From Mariniplasma anaerobium (GTDB taxonomy: Bacteria; Bacillota_I; Bacilli_A; Acholeplasmatales; Acholeplasmataceae), in contig NZ_AP024412.1 in assembly GCF_016865445.1 (NCBI RefSeq), forward strand, positions 1,302,001 through 1,366,000: a stretch of DNA of 64,000 nt, given 5' to 3'. The notes beneath the pieces are model-generated. The model made no database searches, had not been told where the DNA came from, and saw nothing but the letters and a program-made list of their open reading frames with translations. The position numbers and the translations under genes were made by a program. This document shows, in pieces, positions 25,578-34,622 of the stretch; positions within the stretch are counted from its first letter, which is position 1, and every line of letters starts with the position of its first letter.

Positions 25578-27266
25578 ATGAAAAACGAATTATTACAAAC
25601 CGGGGAAATCGGCATTTTTGCATTAGGTGGACTCGGCGAAGTTGGGAAAAACATGTATATATACGAAATCGAAGACCAAATTTTTATCGTCGATTCTGGT
25701 ATATTATTTCCTGATGATCATTTATTAGGTATTGATTATGTCATTCCTGATTATACATATTTAATTGAAAACCAAGATCGTATTGTTGGTCTTTTTATCA
25801 CGCATGGACACGAAGATCATATTGGTAGTATCCCTTATTTATTGAAACAAGTCAACATTCCTAAGATTTATGCATCAGGAATCGCAATTGACTTAATTGA
25901 ATACAAATTCATGGAACATAAAGATGTTAAACATCCGCATATTGAAGCTTACAAGAGCCATTATAAATATACCTTTAAAAATGTAGAAATCAGTTTTATT
26001 AGAATGACTCATTCAATCCCTGATATGTTTGGTATCGTCTTTAAAACAAAAGAAGGTACTTTATTCCACACCGGAGATTTTAAAGTAGATTTTACACCTG
26101 TAGGACCTCCTTGTGAATTTGATAAACTTGCTAAAATAGGTAGTGAAGGCGTTTTATGTATGATGTCTGATTCAACCAATTCAGAGCGCGATGAACTCAT
26201 CATTTCTGATAGTAAAGTTGGTAAATCAATTAATGAACTTTTTACTAGAATGACTGGTAGAATCATTATTGCTACATTCGCATCAAATATGTATCGTATT
26301 CAACAAATTATAGAATCTGCTGTATTAAACAAACGTAAAGTTGCAGTATTTGGTAGATCAATGGAACGAGCAATTGAAGCAGGTATGCAAACCGGATATA
26401 TAAAAGTTCCAAAAGATACATTAATTACAGGTGATCAGGTTAATAGATTAAAACCAGAACAAATATGTTTACTTGTAACTGGTTCTCAAGGTGAACCATT
26501 AGCTGCTCTAAGTAGAATTGCAAATGGAACACATCGCCAAGTTCAAGCCATGGCTGGTGATACTGTTATCTTCTCTTCTTCTCCTATTCCAGGAAATCAA
26601 GAAGGCGTTAATAGAACCATTAACAAACTATTTAGATTAGATGTCAATGTGATTACACATGGTCCACTTGCAGATACGCATACATCTGGACATGGTGCAC
26701 AAAACGATTTAAAACTTATTTTAAGCCTTGTTAAGCCTAAGATGTTTATTCCAGTTCATGGAGAGCATCGTATGCTTAAACACCATAAACAACTCGCTAT
26801 TGAATGCGGTGTTAATCCTAAGAATATATTGATTATGGATAACGGTGAAGTTGCAGCTGTAAATAGAGATCACATTAGATTAGCTGGTAAAGTACATTCT
26901 GGTGAAGTTTATATTGATGGTACTGGTATTGGCGATATCGGTAGTGTTGTTCTTAAAGAAAGAAAAACACTAAGTGAAGAAGGCTTATTCTCAATAGTTT
27001 TATCTATTGATTCAGATAAGAAAAAAATGGTTAACGATCCTACTATTATATCTCGTGGATTTATATATATGAGAGGTAATGAAGAATTAACTGGTCAATT
27101 AGCCAATGAAGCAAAATTAATATGTCAAAAAGAACTACAAGCTAAAGTAATCAATGAACTACATTTAAAAAACGCAGTTATTTCTCACTTAAGTGATAAA
27201 ATATTTGAAATCACTCAAAGAAGACCTTTGATTATCCCAATTGTCGTTGATTTAAAAACTACATAA
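25578..27266 (+). CDS. rnjA: Ribonuclease J
   Basis: A 562-residue metallo-beta-lactamase/beta-CASP nuclease that matures and degrades RNA with 5'-exo and endonucleolytic activity. Metal motif THGHEDHIGSIPYL, then the TGDFKVDFTP region, the beta-CASP signatures TFASNMYRIQQI and SGHGAQNDLKLIL, and HGEHRMLKHHKQLA. The C-terminal domain is present. I start at ATG 25578 with GGAGG eight bases upstream; ATG 25560 precedes the ribosome site. Only one RNase J is in the window. Confidence 0.94.
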   Translation: MKNELLQTGEIGIFALGGLGEVGKNMYIYEIEDQIFIVDSGILFPDDHLLGIDYVIPDYTYLIENQDRIVGLFITHGHEDHIGSIPYLLKQVNIPKIYASGIAIDLIEYKFMEHKDVKHPHIEAYKSHYKYTFKNVEISFIRMTHSIPDMFGIVFKTKEGTLFHTGDFKVDFTPVGPPCEFDKLAKIGSEGVLCMMSDSTNSERDELIISDSKVGKSINELFTRMTGRIIIATFASNMYRIQQIIESAVLNKRKVAVFGRSMERAIEAGMQTGYIKVPKDTLITGDQVNRLKPEQICLLVTGSQGEPLAALSRIANGTHRQVQAMAGDTVIFSSSPIPGNQEGVNRTINKLFRLDVNVITHGPLADTHTSGHGAQNDLKLILSLVKPKMFIPVHGEHRMLKHHKQLAIECGVNPKNILIMDNGEVAAVNRDHIRLAGKVHSGEVYIDGTGIGDIGSVVLKERKTLSEEGLFSIVLSIDSDKKKMVNDPTIISRGFIYMRGNEELTGQLANEAKLICQKELQAKVINELHLKNAVISHLSDKIFEITQRRPLIIPIVVDLKTT

Positions 27267-27272
27267 AAAAAT

Positions 27273-27297
27273 AAATCCGCAATTGCGGATTTTTTTT
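27273..27297. terminator. Bidirectional terminator between rnjA and exonuclease
   Basis: A perfect 10-bp inverted repeat (27273-27282 with 27283-27292) flanked by an A run and a T run. Confidence 0.88.
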
Positions 27298-28126
27298 ATT
27301 TCATATATGACATAAAGGCATCAAATACATATTTAGTTACAATCGCATCATCTTTAGCATCATGTGCTTGATGTTCTTCGACATCATAATAGGTTTTAAA
27401 TGCTTTAAATAAACCTAAATCGTCACGTAAGTTATAATAATCTTTATGCAATTTAAGTAAATCAATAAAATCCATATCTTCTGTTAACGCTTCTTTATCA
27501 TGAAGTCTGTATGAATCATTTAATGCAGAAATATCATTTTTCCCCCATACTACTAATTTTGGATGAAATTTATCAATGACTCTTTTTAAATCTGCATAAA
27601 AAAGCTCATAATGTTTTCCATCTTCATAGAATTTTAATTCATCTAATTGCAAAAATCTTTTCGTTCTCTTAGATAAATTGGTTTGAGCACTTGGTAGTAC
27701 ATAATATCCATCTTGCTCAATAACACTACCTAATGATTTTGAAACAACATATCCTACTTGAATAATTTCAGGTGTAAATCCACCTGGAGAATATCCTGGC
27801 ATTGTCATTTCAAAATCTATGAATAAATAATATTTATGTTTTTTTAATACAGCTTGCATATCTTTTCTTAACTTATTTAGATCATAATGAACGATATGTG
27901 GCTTTAAAGATATAACCCTATTAAAATGAGCGACTTGATAATACTTAATGCGATGAATTTTTTTTCTTTTAGGTGCTATTTCAAAATCAACTAAGACACC
28001 TACTCTTAAGTAATTATAGAAAGTCTTTGCAAGTCGATTAGATAAATAAAAACCTGTTTTTTTTCCTTCAATAATGATATAAAATATTTTTAATTCTGGA
28101 TTGATATCATAGATGATTTTTGTCAT
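27296..28126 (-). CDS. DEDDh 3'-5' exonuclease domain protein
   Basis: A 276-residue protein. The first 100 residues are an extra basic domain not recognised. From about residue 99 it carries an RNase T/DnaQ-like fold: FIDFEMTMPGY holds the first Asp-Glu pair, VVWGKNDISALNDS the second Asp, and HQAHDAKDDAIVT the HxAxxD motif of the DEDDh class. The closest known type is KapD-like exonucleases. It overlaps uvrC by 4 nt (ATGA), suggesting co-expression with repair, though the substrate is unknown. Confidence 0.82.
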   Translation of the reverse strand: MTKIIYDINPELKIFYIIIEGKKTGFYLSNRLAKTFYNYLRVGVLVDFEIAPKRKKIHRIKYYQVAHFNRVISLKPHIVHYDLNKLRKDMQAVLKKHKYYLFIDFEMTMPGYSPGGFTPEIIQVGYVVSKSLGSVIEQDGYYVLPSAQTNLSKRTKRFLQLDELKFYEDGKHYELFYADLKRVIDKFHPKLVVWGKNDISALNDSYRLHDKEALTEDMDFIDLLKLHKDYYNLRDDLGLFKAFKTYYDVEEHQAHDAKDDAIVTKYVFDAFMSYMK

Positions 28127-29850
28127 TTTACAACCTCTTTCAATTGATTGATGACTTCATCAGGAAGACCTAAACCACTTAAGGTATCATGAGATGCTTC
28201 TCTAATTTCATCAATACTTTTAAAATGTGTTAATAATTTTAATTTTCTTTTTGGGCCAATACCTTTGATATCATCTAAAAAAGATTGATTGGCTACTTTA
28301 TCTCTGGTTTTAACATGAAAGGCTATCGCAAATCTATGCACTTCTTCTGAAATGTTAAGTAAAAGCTGATAGAGTTCACTGTTTTTCAATAACGGATAGA
28401 CTTCATTGTTATATACTAAAGCTTCAAGTTGATGTTTTTGATTCTTCTTTAACCCTGCTAATTTAATATCTAAATTCAATTGATCTAAAATCTCTTTAGC
28501 GGCGTTAATTTGCCCTTTTCCACCATCAACTAATATTAAATCTGGCATCTTTAACTGCTCAACAAGATTTTTTTGGTATCTTCTATATGTTACTTCTTTC
28601 ATTGCTTGATAGTCATCATTAGTCGTTGTTTTTAAATGATATTTTCGATAACTTTTTTTATCAAAATCTTGATCTTTATAAACAATACATGCCGATATTG
28701 GTGCTGTACCAAAAAGTTGTGCGTTATCAAAAATTTCTATATGATTAATATTTTTCTCTAATATCTTAGATAAATCATCAATTGCTTTTTGTGTCTTTTC
28801 TTGTTTATGTCTATATAGCATATAGTGATGCTCTAAATCATAATCTGCATTCTTTGATGCTAGATCGACTACCTTCTTCTTATCTCCTCTTTGAGGGATC
28901 AAAGCTTTTTTAGAAAAAAGCGGTTCTAAGTCTTCTAAATCAAATCTAGAACTAAAAATTAATTCATCAGGAATATAAGTTTCATAATATTGTTGAAGAT
29001 AACTTAATAAAGTTTCTTTATATTCTCCAACATAAGAAAAAACTACTTGTTCATGATCTACTATTTTGCCTTGTCTCATTTTCAATATTTCGATTGCGAT
29101 ATCATCTTGATTATATGCAAAACTAATTGCATCTCTATCTTTGAAATCATTAAGATTTATGATTTGTTTTTCAGTGGTTGATTCTATATGGTTAATCATA
29201 TCTCTAAATTCAATGGCTTTTTCAAATTGCATTAAAGTAGAAGCTTGTTCCATTTGAACTTTTAGTTTATCTACAACTTCTTTTGTATCACCTTTTAAGA
29301 ATTTAACAACATCATTGATATTGTCTTTGTAATCTACTTTAAATTCACAGGGTCCAAGACATTGTCCAATATGGTAATAAAGACATACTTTCTTAGGCAT
29401 TGTATCACATTTTCTTAAAGGATAGATTCTATTTAATAATCTAACCGTTTCTCTTGCAGCATAGACATTTGGATATGGACCAAAAATTCTTCCTTTTGGC
29501 TTTTTTTTACGAACAACTGTAAGCTTTGGATGTTCTTCTTGTGTGAGTTCTATATATGGATATGTTTTATCATCCATAAGTCTAATGTTATATTTAGGTA
29601 AATATTGTTTGATTAGATTGATTTCTAAAATAAGTGATTCTCTCTCACTATTAGTTAATACATAAGAAAAATCCACGATTTCTAAAACTAATCGTGTTGT
29701 TTTCTCGTTATGAGCACCTGTAAAGTAAGATTTCACTCTATTTTTAAGATTTTTTGCTTTCCCAACATAAATGACTTGATCACTTTTATTTTTCATCAAA
29801 TAACAGCCAGGTTCAGTTGGACATAAATTTAATTTTGCTTTTAGATTCAA
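28123..29850 (-). CDS. uvrC: UvrABC system protein C
   Basis: A 575-residue excision endonuclease making both incisions in nucleotide excision repair with UvrB. Domains in order: GIY-YIG nuclease (PGCYLMKNKSDQVIYVGKAK), a Cys cluster (KCDTMPKKVCLYYHIGQCLG), a UVR helix pair near 200-235, the RNase H-like nuclease (LILVDGGKGQINAAKEIL) and a C-terminal helix-hairpin-helix (DIKGIGPKRKLKLLTHF). I prefer TTG at 29850, with GTGGTGA five bases upstream; GTG codons at 29859 and 29862 are alternatives. The start is the only uncertainty. Confidence 0.93.
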   Translation of the reverse strand: MNLKAKLNLCPTEPGCYLMKNKSDQVIYVGKAKNLKNRVKSYFTGAHNEKTTRLVLEIVDFSYVLTNSERESLILEINLIKQYLPKYNIRLMDDKTYPYIELTQEEHPKLTVVRKKKPKGRIFGPYPNVYAARETVRLLNRIYPLRKCDTMPKKVCLYYHIGQCLGPCEFKVDYKDNINDVVKFLKGDTKEVVDKLKVQMEQASTLMQFEKAIEFRDMINHIESTTEKQIINLNDFKDRDAISFAYNQDDIAIEILKMRQGKIVDHEQVVFSYVGEYKETLLSYLQQYYETYIPDELIFSSRFDLEDLEPLFSKKALIPQRGDKKKVVDLASKNADYDLEHHYMLYRHKQEKTQKAIDDLSKILEKNINHIEIFDNAQLFGTAPISACIVYKDQDFDKKSYRKYHLKTTTNDDYQAMKEVTYRRYQKNLVEQLKMPDLILVDGGKGQINAAKEILDQLNLDIKLAGLKKNQKHQLEALVYNNEVYPLLKNSELYQLLLNISEEVHRFAIAFHVKTRDKVANQSFLDDIKGIGPKRKLKLLTHFKSIDEIREASHDTLSGLGLPDEVINQLKEVVK

Positions 29851-29897
29851 AAAAATCACCACTATTATTTTAACATAAATTTTATATCAATACACAT

Positions 29898-29926
29898 AGA
29901 AAAGAAAAAGCGAGAAACTCGCTTTT
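29898..29926 (-). terminator. Terminator of gmk-rpoZ
   Basis: A 9-bp stem (29906-29914 with 29918-29926, 3-nt loop) followed by TTCTTTTC on the minus strand; it overlaps the rpoZ stop codon. Confidence 0.75.
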
Positions 29927-30140
29927 ACGATTCAAACTCTATTTTAACTTTACCATCTAATATTTCTTCAAGTCCGATGCCAATACTTTTAACACATTGC
30001 GCATTATCTACAACTAAACTTTCATCTTCAATGATTCTAGCTACACGACTTGCAGCATATACTAATTTGTATTTTGAATCAATTTTTTCTAAAAGTTTAT
30101 CAATCGATGGATATCTCATACCGTCTTTATTCTTTTGCAT
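29925..30140 (-). CDS. rpoZ: RNA polymerase omega subunit
   Basis: A 71-residue subunit that helps assemble and stabilise RNA polymerase. The conserved helix pattern RYPSIDKLLEKIDSKYKLVY followed by AASRVARIIEDE matches the omega signature (YxLVxxAAxRARxI). It starts 4 nt after gmk with AGGAGA eight bases before the ATG; the gmk-rpoZ pair is standard in Firmicutes and supports the call for so short a gene. Confidence 0.88.
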   Translation of the reverse strand: MQKNKDGMRYPSIDKLLEKIDSKYKLVYAASRVARIIEDESLVVDNAQCVKSIGIGLEEILDGKVKIEFES

Positions 30141-30144
30141 TATA

Positions 30145-30762
30145 TTATTCTCCTATCATCTTTAAATAATTATGAATAGTTCTTGCGGTCTTAGCATGCT
30201 CTGCACGTATAATCGCCATGACTCTATCTGCAGCATTATTTACTTCATCATTAACAACAATGTAATCATATTTATGAGCAAGCAAAAACTCTGATTCTGC
30301 TTTTGCCATTCTTTGTTGGACAACTTCTAAAGCTTCTGTCCCTCTATTTTTTAATCGATCATATAGCGCTTTTTTCCCTGGTGGAACCAAGAAAATAAAT
30401 ACAGCATCTTTCATTTGTTTACGAACTTGTAAAGCACCTTCAACTTCAATTTCTAAAACAACTTCTTTTCCTTTATCCAGTTGTTCTTCTATTTTATCTT
30501 TTGGTGTACCATAATATTGGCCTACAAATTCTGCCCATTCTAAAAACCTGTTTTCTTTAATGCGTTTTAAAAACTCTTCTTTTGAAACAAAATAATAGTC
30601 AACGCCATCAATTTCTCCATCTCTTGGTGCTCTAGTTGTCATTGAAACTGAGTAAACTAAGTCATGATTAGGCATTTGAAACAAAGCTTTTCTAACTGTA
30701 CCTTTACCGACGCCAGAAGGCCCAGAAAGGACAACTAACAATCCACGTTCATTGAGTTTCAT
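30145..30762 (-). CDS. gmk: Guanylate kinase
   Basis: A 205-residue kinase converting GMP to GDP with ATP. The P-loop is LSGPSGVGKGTVRK, the GMP-binding part SVSMTTRAPRDGEIDGVDYY, and the lid EIEVEGALQVRKQ. Length is normal. AAGGAGG precedes the ATG; the promoter at 30792-30820 drives gmk-rpoZ. Confidence 0.96.
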   Translation of the reverse strand: MKLNERGLLVVLSGPSGVGKGTVRKALFQMPNHDLVYSVSMTTRAPRDGEIDGVDYYFVSKEEFLKRIKENRFLEWAEFVGQYYGTPKDKIEEQLDKGKEVVLEIEVEGALQVRKQMKDAVFIFLVPPGKKALYDRLKNRGTEALEVVQQRMAKAESEFLLAHKYDYIVVNDEVNNAADRVMAIIRAEHAKTARTIHNYLKMIGE

Positions 30763-30791
30763 AAGCGCCTCCTTGTTTCATATTACCCTTT

Positions 30792-30820
30792 ATTATATAT
30801 GATATAATGCCTTAAGTAAA
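30792..30820 (-). promoter_or_regulatory. Promoter of gmk-rpoZ
   Basis: TTTACT (30815-30820), 17-bp spacer, TATAAT (30792-30797) on the minus strand. Confidence 0.62.
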
Positions 30821-30895
30821 GACAAAGCAAAGACTTTATTCAAAAAGAACGTTTTCAATTGATTATTTAATGTTAAAATAGATTAGAGGTGTCAT

Positions 30896-32455
30896 ATGAT
30901 CATAGATGGTGTATTTATTAAATATTTGATAAAGGAACTTAATATAAATTTAGAAAAGTCACGATTAGAAAAAATATATTTATCTAGCGAGACAACTTTT
31001 GTTATGCAATTTTATCATCAAGGAAAAAAACATAAATGTGTAATTGATTTAAACCCAAGTACTTTTTCTGCATATATAACACAAAAACCTTTAACATCAA
31101 CAACAAATTCTCAATTTTTAATGACTCTTAAAAAACAATTAGAAGGTGGAATTCTTAATTCTATAACACAATATTTAACTGATAGAGTCTTAATATTTGA
31201 TTTTACACTTTTTGATTTTATTGATGGCCCAGTAAATAAGTCATTAATTTTCGAAGCGATGGGCAAACATTCCAATCTTCTTCTTGTTAAAAATGATGTC
31301 TTGGTCGACACTTATAAAAAAATGTTTTTTGAAACAGGTAGACAATTAATCCCTGGTGCAAACTTTGAATTCTTCCCAACTGATAAAAAAGTTTTTGATC
31401 ATATTGACTATAACACACTTGATAATCCTAAAATGCTAACTAAATCTTATATGGGCATATCTTTAAAACTTGCAAGCTTTCTATTTGAAAAGCAATTACA
31501 AATTTCTGATTTAGTTTTAAACCCCACTAAAGACATAACCTTAAATAATGGCTACTTCATGGATATCTTTCCTAGTGATCATGAAAAGAAGACTTATGAA
31601 ACTTTATCTGACTTATTAGATGACCAAAAAATTGTAAATAAACAATTTAGACAATCATATCATCTATTTATAGAAAAACACTTAAAAAAACTTTTAAATA
31701 AAAAGGAACAATTAGAAAAAGCTCTTAATGACTCTAAAGAACAGTTGAAAAATAAAGATAAGGCAGATTATATTTATCAAAGTCAAATAGATTTACATAC
31801 AAAACAATCGACTCTTGAAATATATGGTATGACAATTGTATTAGACTCTCAAAAAACTTTAAATGAAAATGCACAAAAGTTTTATAAATCATATCATAAA
31901 GCTAAACGTGGACTCGTCCATATCAGTCAACAAATTAAACAAAATAATATACTAATTGATCTCTTTGAATCTTTTAAAACATATATAGATATCGCATCAG
32001 AAAAGGATATTAAAGATATCGAAAATGAACTAATCCCCTATGGATATAAAGCTAAAAAACAAAACATAAATAAGAAACAAAAACATACACCTAATATATT
32101 GACTGTAAAAGATGATCAAGCTACTTACTTAGTTGGTAAAAATAATATACAAAATGAATATGTAACACATGAACTAGCTAGATCTGAAGATTATTTTTTC
32201 CATGTTAGAGGAGCTCCAGGTAGTCATGTGATTGTTAAAACAAATAACTTAAATGAGTTTGTTATTAGAAAAGCTTCTATGTTAGCAGCTTATTATTCAA
32301 GTTTAAAGCTTTCTTCTAGTATTCCAGTTGACTATACACTAGTTAAATATATTAAAAAGATTCCAAGAGTACCTGGCTACAAAGTACTTATTAAAAACCA
32401 AAAAACTATGTTTATCGATATTGATCAAGAAAAAATAGAAACTTATATAAAATAA
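30896..32455 (+). CDS. rqcH: Rqc2 homologue RqcH (NFACT family)
   Basis: A 519-residue protein formerly called fibronectin-binding protein FbpA. It binds stalled 50S subunits and adds C-terminal alanine tails that mark nascent chains for decay. The NFACT-N domain contains the conserved Asp-Arg pair (TDRVLIF, residues 96-97) needed for tRNA-dependent tailing in Bacillus. A long coiled coil covers about 245-370 and the NFACT-R domain (GAPGSHVIVKT, IPRVPGYKVLI) ends the protein. GAGGTG lies four bases from the ATG. It is monocistronic. Confidence 0.93.
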   Translation: MIIDGVFIKYLIKELNINLEKSRLEKIYLSSETTFVMQFYHQGKKHKCVIDLNPSTFSAYITQKPLTSTTNSQFLMTLKKQLEGGILNSITQYLTDRVLIFDFTLFDFIDGPVNKSLIFEAMGKHSNLLLVKNDVLVDTYKKMFFETGRQLIPGANFEFFPTDKKVFDHIDYNTLDNPKMLTKSYMGISLKLASFLFEKQLQISDLVLNPTKDITLNNGYFMDIFPSDHEKKTYETLSDLLDDQKIVNKQFRQSYHLFIEKHLKKLLNKKEQLEKALNDSKEQLKNKDKADYIYQSQIDLHTKQSTLEIYGMTIVLDSQKTLNENAQKFYKSYHKAKRGLVHISQQIKQNNILIDLFESFKTYIDIASEKDIKDIENELIPYGYKAKKQNINKKQKHTPNILTVKDDQATYLVGKNNIQNEYVTHELARSEDYFFHVRGAPGSHVIVKTNNLNEFVIRKASMLAAYYSSLKLSSSIPVDYTLVKYIKKIPRVPGYKVLIKNQKTMFIDIDQEKIETYIK

Positions 32456-32485
32456 TTATAATTTTTTATTATATAATTTTTAAAT

Positions 32486-32521
32486 AAACTTGTGCATATG
32501 AGTTGAATATGCACAAGTTTT
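32486..32521 (+). terminator. Terminator of rqcH
   Basis: A 14-bp perfect stem (32486-32499 with 32507-32520), 7-nt loop, with only a short T tail. The loop and 3' arm also hold the sodA -35 element. Confidence 0.7.
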
Positions 32522-32531
32522 GATGTAATAT
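32503..32531 (+). promoter_or_regulatory. Promoter of sodA
   Basis: TTGAAT (32503-32508), 17-bp spacer, TAATAT (32526-32531), 28 nt before the sodA start. Confidence 0.6.
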
Positions 32532-32558
32532 AAACTTATAAATTAGGAGGTATTAACT

Positions 32559-33161
32559 ATGAAATTCGAATTACCAAAATTAAATTATGCATATGATGCA
32601 TTAGAACCATTTATCGATGCTAGAACTATGGAAATCCATTATACAAAGCATCATCAAGGCTATACTAACAAATTAAATGCGGCTTTAGAAAAATATCCAG
32701 AATTAGACACACCACTTGAAAAACTATTAGCTGATTTAACACTAGTACCACAAGACATTAGAGGTGCAGTACAAAATAATGGTGGTGGATTTTTTAATCA
32801 CAGATTATTCTGGACAATCTTAAAAGTAAACAATGGTCAAAAACCAAGTGGAGCTCTAGCTAAGGCTATTGATGAAGCATTTGGATCATTTGATGCATTT
32901 AAAGAAACTTTCGCAAATGCAGCAGCAACTCGTTTTGGTAGTGGATGGGCTTGGCTTATCGTTACAGAAGATGGCTTAAAAGTTGTCTCTACACCAAATC
33001 AAGATACACCACTTGCTCAAGGAACACCGGTTTTAGCTTTAGACGTATGGGAACATGCTTATTACTTAAATTATCAAAACCGTCGTCCTGATTATATTTC
33101 TGCATTCTTCAATGTAGTAAATTGGGATAAAGTAGCAACTTTATATAAAGAAGCTCTATAA
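32559..33161 (+). CDS. sodA: Superoxide dismutase (Mn/Fe family)
   Basis: A 200-residue enzyme converting superoxide to peroxide and oxygen. Metal ligands are His27 in [11 protein letters not shown], the His in [11 protein letters not shown], and Asp and His in [21 protein letters not shown]. The NQDTPL segment and glycine-rich GGGFFNH favour a manganese or cambialistic enzyme over a strict iron form. SODs are absent from most mollicutes but known in Acholeplasma. Strong ribosome site AGGAGG. Confidence 0.96.
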   Translation: MKFELPKLNYAYDALEPFIDARTMEIHYTKHHQGYTNKLNAALEKYPELDTPLEKLLADLTLVPQDIRGAVQNNGGGFFNHRLFWTILKVNNGQKPSGALAKAIDEAFGSFDAFKETFANAAATRFGSGWAWLIVTEDGLKVVSTPNQDTPLAQGTPVLALDVWEHAYYLNYQNRRPDYISAFFNVVNWDKVATLYKEAL

Positions 33162-33176
33162 AATTTAAATTTTATA

Positions 33177-33208
33177 AAAATAAAACCAGTCGATTGACTG
33201 GTTTTTTT
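33177..33208. terminator. Bidirectional terminator between sodA and antiporter
   Basis: A 10-bp stem (33182-33191 with 33196-33205, GATT loop), T run to the right and, on the minus strand, TTTTATTTTT. Confidence 0.88.
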
Positions 33209-33213
33209 ATATT

Positions 33214-34470
33214 TTATTTTGAACCTTCTAGTTGTGATACATCTGTAATAACGACTTCTTTAGGCTCATTGGATTCCCCAATTTTTTCAATTGTATATTT
33301 AAAAACAATTGGACCAACAATTTCAAAGAATAGAATACCAGCTAAAACAACTGTTTTAATGAAAATTGCTTGCTCTGCAGGGAATATTGATGAAACGGCA
33401 ACTAACATACCAATTTCAACCCCACCTTGAGAAAGTAAACAAAACCCTGTATTATTTTTAACAACTTTTGGTGACTTAGCCATAACAGCACCTAAATAAG
33501 CACCACCAATTTTACCAATACTTCTAAAAACTATATAAAGAACTGCAACTAAACCTGCGCTTTTTAAAACAGATAATGATAATTGTGCTCCTGCAAGTGT
33601 AAAGAATACAATGATTAATGGTCCACTAAAGTTTGATAATGCAGCACCTTGAATTTCAAATGGTTCTTTTTTAATAAAGTTTGTAAATACCATACCAATC
33701 ATCATAGGTGTTAAAATCATTGATAAGCTATATGTATGTGCAATATAAACTGCAATTAAAACACTAGATAATGAAAATACTAGATATGCAATATATTTGT
33801 CTCTTTTTGGAAGTTTATAAACAAAGAATTTTGATATTGCGCCTAATACTAGTCCAAATACTGAACCTACTGCAATAGATAAGAACACTTCAATTAACGG
33901 TTCTATTAACGCATTTTCTAAACTTAAATTCCCATTACCAATAGTTGCTACTGCAATAGAGGTGAATAATCCAAAGATAATAACCCCAAACATATCATCA
34001 ATACCAACAACTGGAATAACAGTATCTGTAACAGGACCTTTAGCTCGTAATTTTTTAACGATAACCATGATTGGTGCTGGTGCAGTTGCTGTTGCAATTG
34101 CTGAAAGCGTAAGAGCTAACCATAATCTACCATCAATTAAGTAAATAAATAAAAACACGATTAATGCTGTAGCCAATGCTTGAACAGATGTAATTGTTAA
34201 AATTGATTTCCCGCTTTTTTTAACCTTTGGTATCCATAATTCAGTACCAATTTGATATGCAATAATACCTAATACAAAATTAGTTATGATATCAAAACTA
34301 TTAACTGCTTCAACCCCAACAATATTAAATACAGAAGGTCCTAATAAAACCCCTGCAATAATGTACCCTGTAATTTCTGGAATTTTTATTAATTCAGCAA
34401 GTTTCCCAAAAACAAATCCTGCTAATAAAGTAATCGCTAAATAAAATAAAAATATGTAAATATCAACCAT
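33214..34470 (-). CDS. CPA2 family cation/proton antiporter
   Basis: A 418-residue membrane protein with about 12 hydrophobic segments. The conserved ITGYIIAGVLLGPSVF and the paired acidic residues in VVGIDDMFGVIIFG are those of CPA2 Na+/H+ or K+/H+ antiporters; the double Asp suggests electrogenic exchange. There is no C-terminal nucleotide-binding (TrkA-N) domain, only a short acidic tail. Which cation it moves cannot be told. It has its own promoter, a 55-nt leader with a short direct repeat, and GGAG upstream of the ATG. Confidence 0.88.
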   Translation of the reverse strand: MVDIYIFLFYLAITLLAGFVFGKLAELIKIPEITGYIIAGVLLGPSVFNIVGVEAVNSFDIITNFVLGIIAYQIGTELWIPKVKKSGKSILTITSVQALATALIVFLFIYLIDGRLWLALTLSAIATATAPAPIMVIVKKLRAKGPVTDTVIPVVGIDDMFGVIIFGLFTSIAVATIGNGNLSLENALIEPLIEVFLSIAVGSVFGLVLGAISKFFVYKLPKRDKYIAYLVFSLSSVLIAVYIAHTYSLSMILTPMMIGMVFTNFIKKEPFEIQGAALSNFSGPLIIVFFTLAGAQLSLSVLKSAGLVAVLYIVFRSIGKIGGAYLGAVMAKSPKVVKNNTGFCLLSQGGVEIGMLVAVSSIFPAEQAIFIKTVVLAGILFFEIVGPIVFKYTIEKIGESNEPKEVVITDVSQLEGSK

Positions 34471-34492
34471 GTAAACTTCATCTCCTTTAATG

Positions 34493-34515
34493 ATGTGCTA
34501 TAAATGCATGTGCTA
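34493..34515. repeat. Short direct repeat in antiporter leader
   Basis: The octamer ATGTGCTA (plus strand) occurs at 34493-34500 and 34508-34515, both downstream of the promoter and upstream of the ribosome site. Function unknown; could be chance in AT-rich sequence. Confidence 0.35.
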
Positions 34516-34532
34516 GGTCTATAACCCCTATT

Positions 34533-34560
34533 ATTATACTCTTCTAACATAAAAATTCAA
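34533..34560 (-). promoter_or_regulatory. Promoter of the antiporter gene
   Basis: TTGAAT (34555-34560), 16-bp spacer, TATAAT (34533-34538) on the minus strand. Confidence 0.62.
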
Positions 34561-34595
34561 GTGAAAGTCAATTTTTATTAAATAAAAACGATTTC

Positions 34596-34622
34596 AAAAA
34601 AAAAGGAAGCAATTGCTTCCTT
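34596..34622 (-). terminator. Terminator of hpf
   Basis: A perfect inverted repeat (34603-34612 with 34613-34622) followed on the minus strand by a run of nine T; it contains the hpf stop. Confidence 0.85.
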
